Source of the DNA: Sapria himalayana
Lineage: Eukaryota > Streptophyta > Magnoliopsida > Malpighiales > Rafflesiaceae
Assembly (NCBI GenBank): GCA_029783825.1
Contig: JAREIK010002271.1
Span: 610,017-674,016 of the forward strand
DNA length: 64,000 nucleotides
Reading direction: 5' to 3'
Under the pieces are notes generated by a model. That model saw nothing but the letters and a program-made list of their open reading frames with translations. It had not been told where the DNA came from and did not search any database. Positions 61,078 to 64,000 of this stretch are shown here, in pieces. Position numbers and translations under genes: made by a program. How positions within the stretch are numbered: position 1 is the first letter of the stretch; every line of letters starts with the position of its first letter.

Positions 61078-61250
61078 AACATAAGTCGCGACATATTCAA
61101 AACAAAAAATAAGTCATGACATATTCAAAATGGAACATAAGTCGTGACATATTCAAAATGAAACATAAGTCTCTAACTTTCTCCATCGGCCTCTCTCTCT
61201 CTGACTTCAAAATATTCAAAATGAAACATGAGTCACGAATGTCCACAGAA
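61078..61250. repeat. Short tandem repeat of about 28 bp
   Basis: ACATAAGTCGYGACATATTC followed by AAAA recurs at about 61078, 61108 and 61136, with partial copies at 61164 and 61203. The inner word GTCRYGAC resembles the motif seen in the retroelements to the left. Confidence 0.85.
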
Positions 61251-61961
61251 ACATATGGCTAGGGTTCGAGAAAATACGGACACTGCACGGCATCGACGCA
61301 TCTTCATTGTCATGACATACCCATGAAAAAAATTTGATCTTTAATGACTAGAAGTAATTTGCATCATGCTAGTTTTACTGAACTCTGAGGATGATAGTAA
61401 TAAATCAGTGCTATCACAATAGTCTTCCAGCAAGTCTCCTTCTTCCTTAGTAAACCCAAGGCTGTCAATCATGCTAGGCTAGCATTGCTCAGTAATTATG
61501 TGAATTGCTCAGCAGCAATTGGGTCCTAAATAAGTTTTTCCGTTGAGGAAAAAAGAATGATCTCTCCTATGCACTCTTTAAGTTCGGGCAGGGAGTCCCA
61601 GCAATTCAACAATTCTTCTTCAATCGAGCAACAAGCATGGACCTCGATCCTTCATTGAGTGTTCTCTCTGTGGTCGTGGAGTGACAGCTTGCTGCAACGA
61701 GAAACAACTAGAGGATGAACTTGAACTCATCGGCCATTTGAGGATTCTCAGAGATTGGCAGAGGGTTTGTAGTAATCTAAAACCCTTCATCTGTTATATC
61801 TGCTACTAAACTATATGTTTATGTTCATTCTCTATACCAATATCGCATAGCCTTGTTTCTCTTTTGTAATTACATATTTCTCTCATGATATTGGTTAAGA
61901 ATATGATCACTTATAATTTGTTCAAAATAGAGACTAATATGCATGTGTATTCAAAATAAAA
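61251..61961. other. Balanced-composition segment upstream of the PPR remnant
   Basis: About 61260-61800 is clearly less AT-rich than its surroundings and looks like gene-derived DNA (for example around 61640-61770). Open stretches on the plus strand are short and I recognise no domain. It could be the 5' part or leader of the captured PPR locus, or a separate captured fragment. Confidence 0.4.
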
Positions 61962-62840
61962 AGTGTAGATAACTATGCTGCTATGATTAATGGGTACTGT
62001 AAAGCTAACTATCCTGCAGAAGCTTGTAACTTATTCTTTAAACTTATGGGACATGGGCTAGTGATGAAACTAAGCTGCTGCTACAATCTACTCCAAAGCT
62101 TGTGTGAAGATAGGAATGTAGATGACAACTCATGCTGTTGGAGACAATGTTGATTATGAATAATGGTCCTAATAAGGCTCTGTTTGGAAAATTTATTGCA
62201 GCTTTGTGTATGGCTGGAGACATGTGAAAAGCCATATCAGTTTTCGATATGTTTGTGAGAGCCTTTGTGCCAGATATCATTACTTACACAATAATGATAA
62301 ATTCTTACTGTAGGATAAATTATCTGCATGATATGAAATGGTGGGGCATCAACCCTGATATTGTTACATTTACTATTTTGCTCGACGGCTATTTAAAGGC
62401 GTATAGATCTACGCATGATTGGCCAGCAGATGCAAGGGGAAGCCATGAGGCTATTGCACCTAGTCCTGTTATTCTGGAGCAGATGAACAAGGCAGAAGTT
62501 AGACTTGATGTTATTTGTTATACAGTCTTGATTGATGGGCACTACAAAGTGAATAACCTTAAAGAGGCTGTAAATGTGTTTGATAAAATGGTGGAGAGAG
62601 GGCTTGAACCTGACATGGTAAGGTACAATGCCCTTCTTTCTAATTGCTGTTATAGGGGTGATGTAGATGTGGCTGTGAACCTGCTCAATTAAATGTTGAT
62701 GAAGGAGATTTCACCTGATGCGCGCACAATGTCTACCCTATGCCGTGGAATTCTAAAAGCCCAAAAGTACAATTCTGGAAGCACTAGACTAGAGCAAACA
62801 GAAGTGGGTGGGAAAACCAGAAAGCTCATGGGATTGTCTA
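61962..62840 (+). pseudogene. P-class PPR gene fragment, broken
   Basis: Tandem 35-residue pentatricopeptide repeats: SVDNYAAMINGYCKANYPAE (from 61962), then after a frameshift near 62130 NGPNKALFGKFIAALCMAGD, FVPDIITYTIMINSYCRINY, INPDIVTFTILLDGYLKAY, VRLDVICYTVLIDGHYKVNN, LEPDMVRYNALLSNCCYRGD and a last partial unit to about 62790. The helical motif x-P-D-x-x-T-Y-x-x-L-I-x-G-Y-C-K is clear. PPR proteins bind organellar RNA. The closest I recall is the Arabidopsis At2g26790-type mitochondrial PPR protein, including the variable spacer after the DGYLK repeat. Breaks are a frameshift (62130), TGA at 62225, TAA at 62690, and no N-terminal half or targeting peptide. It lies inside the second CACTA element and is probably a captured copy. 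Confidence 0.85.
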
Positions 62841-63057
62841 ATCAATCCTTGTTCAGAGGTAAACATGATGTTTTAAATTGTTTCTTACCTTTTTTTTGTT
62901 TCTTCCTTTCTTTCCTCTCTAAAAATTGTATCATATGATGGCATTTCAGAATATTATGCCAATTATTCACTTAAACAGTTGGCTAACATCATCCATATGT
63001 TATCCATATGTGCTTAGTCTTGGAAAGAGTTGGTTTTAAAAAAATATATATATTAAT
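62841..63057. other. Non-coding flank between PPR remnant and AT array
   Basis: It begins with a GGTAAAC that could be a former splice donor at the end of the PPR-derived frame, then T-rich sequence. No feature beyond that. Confidence 0.4.
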
Positions 63058-64000
63058 ATTTTTATAACTAGATAAAACTTTATATAATTAAATATAACTA
63101 TATTTGTAACTATGTATACATATATGTAAATCTATATATTTATTTTTAACTTTGTATGCATTTATGTACAACTACTTATAACTACTTGTATGAATATATC
63201 TATATATAACTATATGTTTAACTATATATAACTATTTATAACAATATATTCTGTATGTATAATAACATAGAAGTATAAATAATTGTATCTTACTATATGT
63301 ATAACTATAAAAATATTATACATAATCATATTTAAATCTATAATTTACAACATATATTTAATATACATTTTTATATATTAATATATATTAATGTATTTTA
63401 TTATATCTATACCTATATATAACTATATGTATAAATATATAAAATTAAATGAAAAAATATATATATCTACATGTATAAATATAAGTTTAACTATATGTAT
63501 AACCTCATGTAACTATATTTATACTTACATGTATAACAACATATAACATTATGTTTAACTATATGTGTATAACTATATATAAATATTTGTAAATTATATA
63601 AAACTCTATATAATTAAATATAACTATATTTGTAACACTATATACATATATGAATACATATATGTAACTCCATATATTTGTTTATAACTTTGTATACATT
63701 TATGTATAACTACATATAACTACTTGTATGAATATATATATATATATATAACTATATGTTTTACTATATATAACTATTTATAACTATATATACTATATGT
63801 ATAATGACATAATACTATAAATAATTATATCTTACTATATGTATAACTATAAAAACTTTATACATAACTATATTTAAATCTATAATTTACAACATATATT
63901 TAATATACATTTTTATATATTAATATATAAAAATGTATTTTACAATATCTATCCCTATACATAACTATATGTATAAATATATAAAATTAAATGAAAAACT
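63058..64000. repeat. 526-bp AT-rich tandem array, inverted relative to the first CACTA
   Basis: The phrase TATATAATTAAATATAACTA occurs at 63081 and 63607, so the unit is 526 bp; one full unit and most of a second are in the window. The reverse complement of the unit matches the 550-bp unit at 35850-38260 over many phrases in the same order: TTCATTTAATTTTATATATT, ACATATAGTAAGATACAATT, TATTCATACAAGTAGTTATA. Thus both CACTA elements carry the same satellite, here in the opposite direction. Confidence 0.88.

Larger units (their letters stand above)
59364..64000 (+). mobile_element. Left part of a second CACTA element (runs off the window)
   Basis: It starts CACTACAAGATAATTTCAG, close to the common plant CACTA terminus CACTACAAGAAAA, exactly where the minus-strand Gypsy pol is interrupted. 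59380-59640 holds subterminal repeats of TTAGCTAGGG, ACGGATTAGTGACGGAAA and TTCCCTAGCTAAT type in both orientations. The terminus differs from that of the CACTA at 32864. Inside are AT-rich DNA, a broken PPR gene and an AT tandem array. The right terminus and target duplication (expected TGG, matching 59361-59363) lie outside the window, so the assignment of everything right of about 60000 to this element is inference. Confidence 0.72.

Noticed and set aside
62044..62280. 78-codon minus-strand frame
   Set aside because: It is antisense to the PPR repeats, a frame shadow.
1..64000. tRNA, rRNA, snRNA or microRNA genes
   Set aside because: No cloverleaf, ribosomal or snRNA consensus was recognised by eye. 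Hairpins at 29542 and 31983 are explained by their transposon context, though a dedicated RNA search was not possible.

Overview
This window is plant nuclear DNA, strongly AT-rich, made almost entirely of transposable elements that have inserted into one another. I found no intact protein gene and no tRNA, rRNA or CRISPR array. Four things point to a flowering plant: Copia, Athila-type and chromovirus-type Gypsy polyproteins; hAT, CACTA and PIF/Harbinger-like DNA transposons; an L1-type LINE; and a block resembling plant mitochondrial DNA. A broken P-class PPR gene agrees with this. Genus or species cannot be told from the sequence.

Layout. 1-2394: featureless AT-rich DNA with a (TA)n tract. 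2395-3870: probable mitochondrial insertion. 3871-5784: AT-rich DNA with two short tandem duplications. 5785-10330: decayed hAT element carrying two smaller DNA elements (6875-7440 and 7946-8594), both with exact 8-bp target duplications. 10331-15046: decayed Copia element, interrupted by a 490-bp PIF/Harbinger-like MITE and carrying an 805-bp tandem duplication of its RT/RNase H region. 15047-16050: one end of another hAT element.

16054-44280: a cluster of Athila-like Gypsy pieces. They comprise an LTR (minus sense), integrase (plus), an LTR (plus), protease and gag (minus), an LTR fragment (minus), a coiled-coil-coding internal region (minus) and a second minus-sense LTR. That last LTR is split by two hAT elements, 28168-32354 (duplication AACATACC) and 32795-43971 (duplication GGTAGTTA). 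The second hAT is itself split by a 7.6-kb CACTA element (32864-40420), which holds a broken five-exon Transposase_24-type gene and a 550-bp AT-rich tandem repeat. The related LTR at 16054 is uninterrupted at the same places, so it serves as an internal empty-site control.

44285-48100: hAT fragment and a 5'-truncated L1-type LINE (minus). 48105-56449: chromovirus-like Gypsy (plus) split by a hAT element (51335-54912). 56640-57870: AT satellite related to the CACTA repeat. 58690-59363: Gypsy integrase remnant (minus). 59364 to the window end: left part of a second CACTA element that contains a broken PPR gene (61962-62840) and the same satellite family in inverted orientation (63058-64000).

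The most notable points are the dated nesting series, a satellite array shared by two CACTA elements with different termini, the PPR fragment inside a CACTA element, a 649-bp element carrying a GC-rich palindromic minisatellite, and a GTCATGAC-like motif recurring in otherwise unrelated retroelements. Every coding region found is interrupted by stops or frameshifts.
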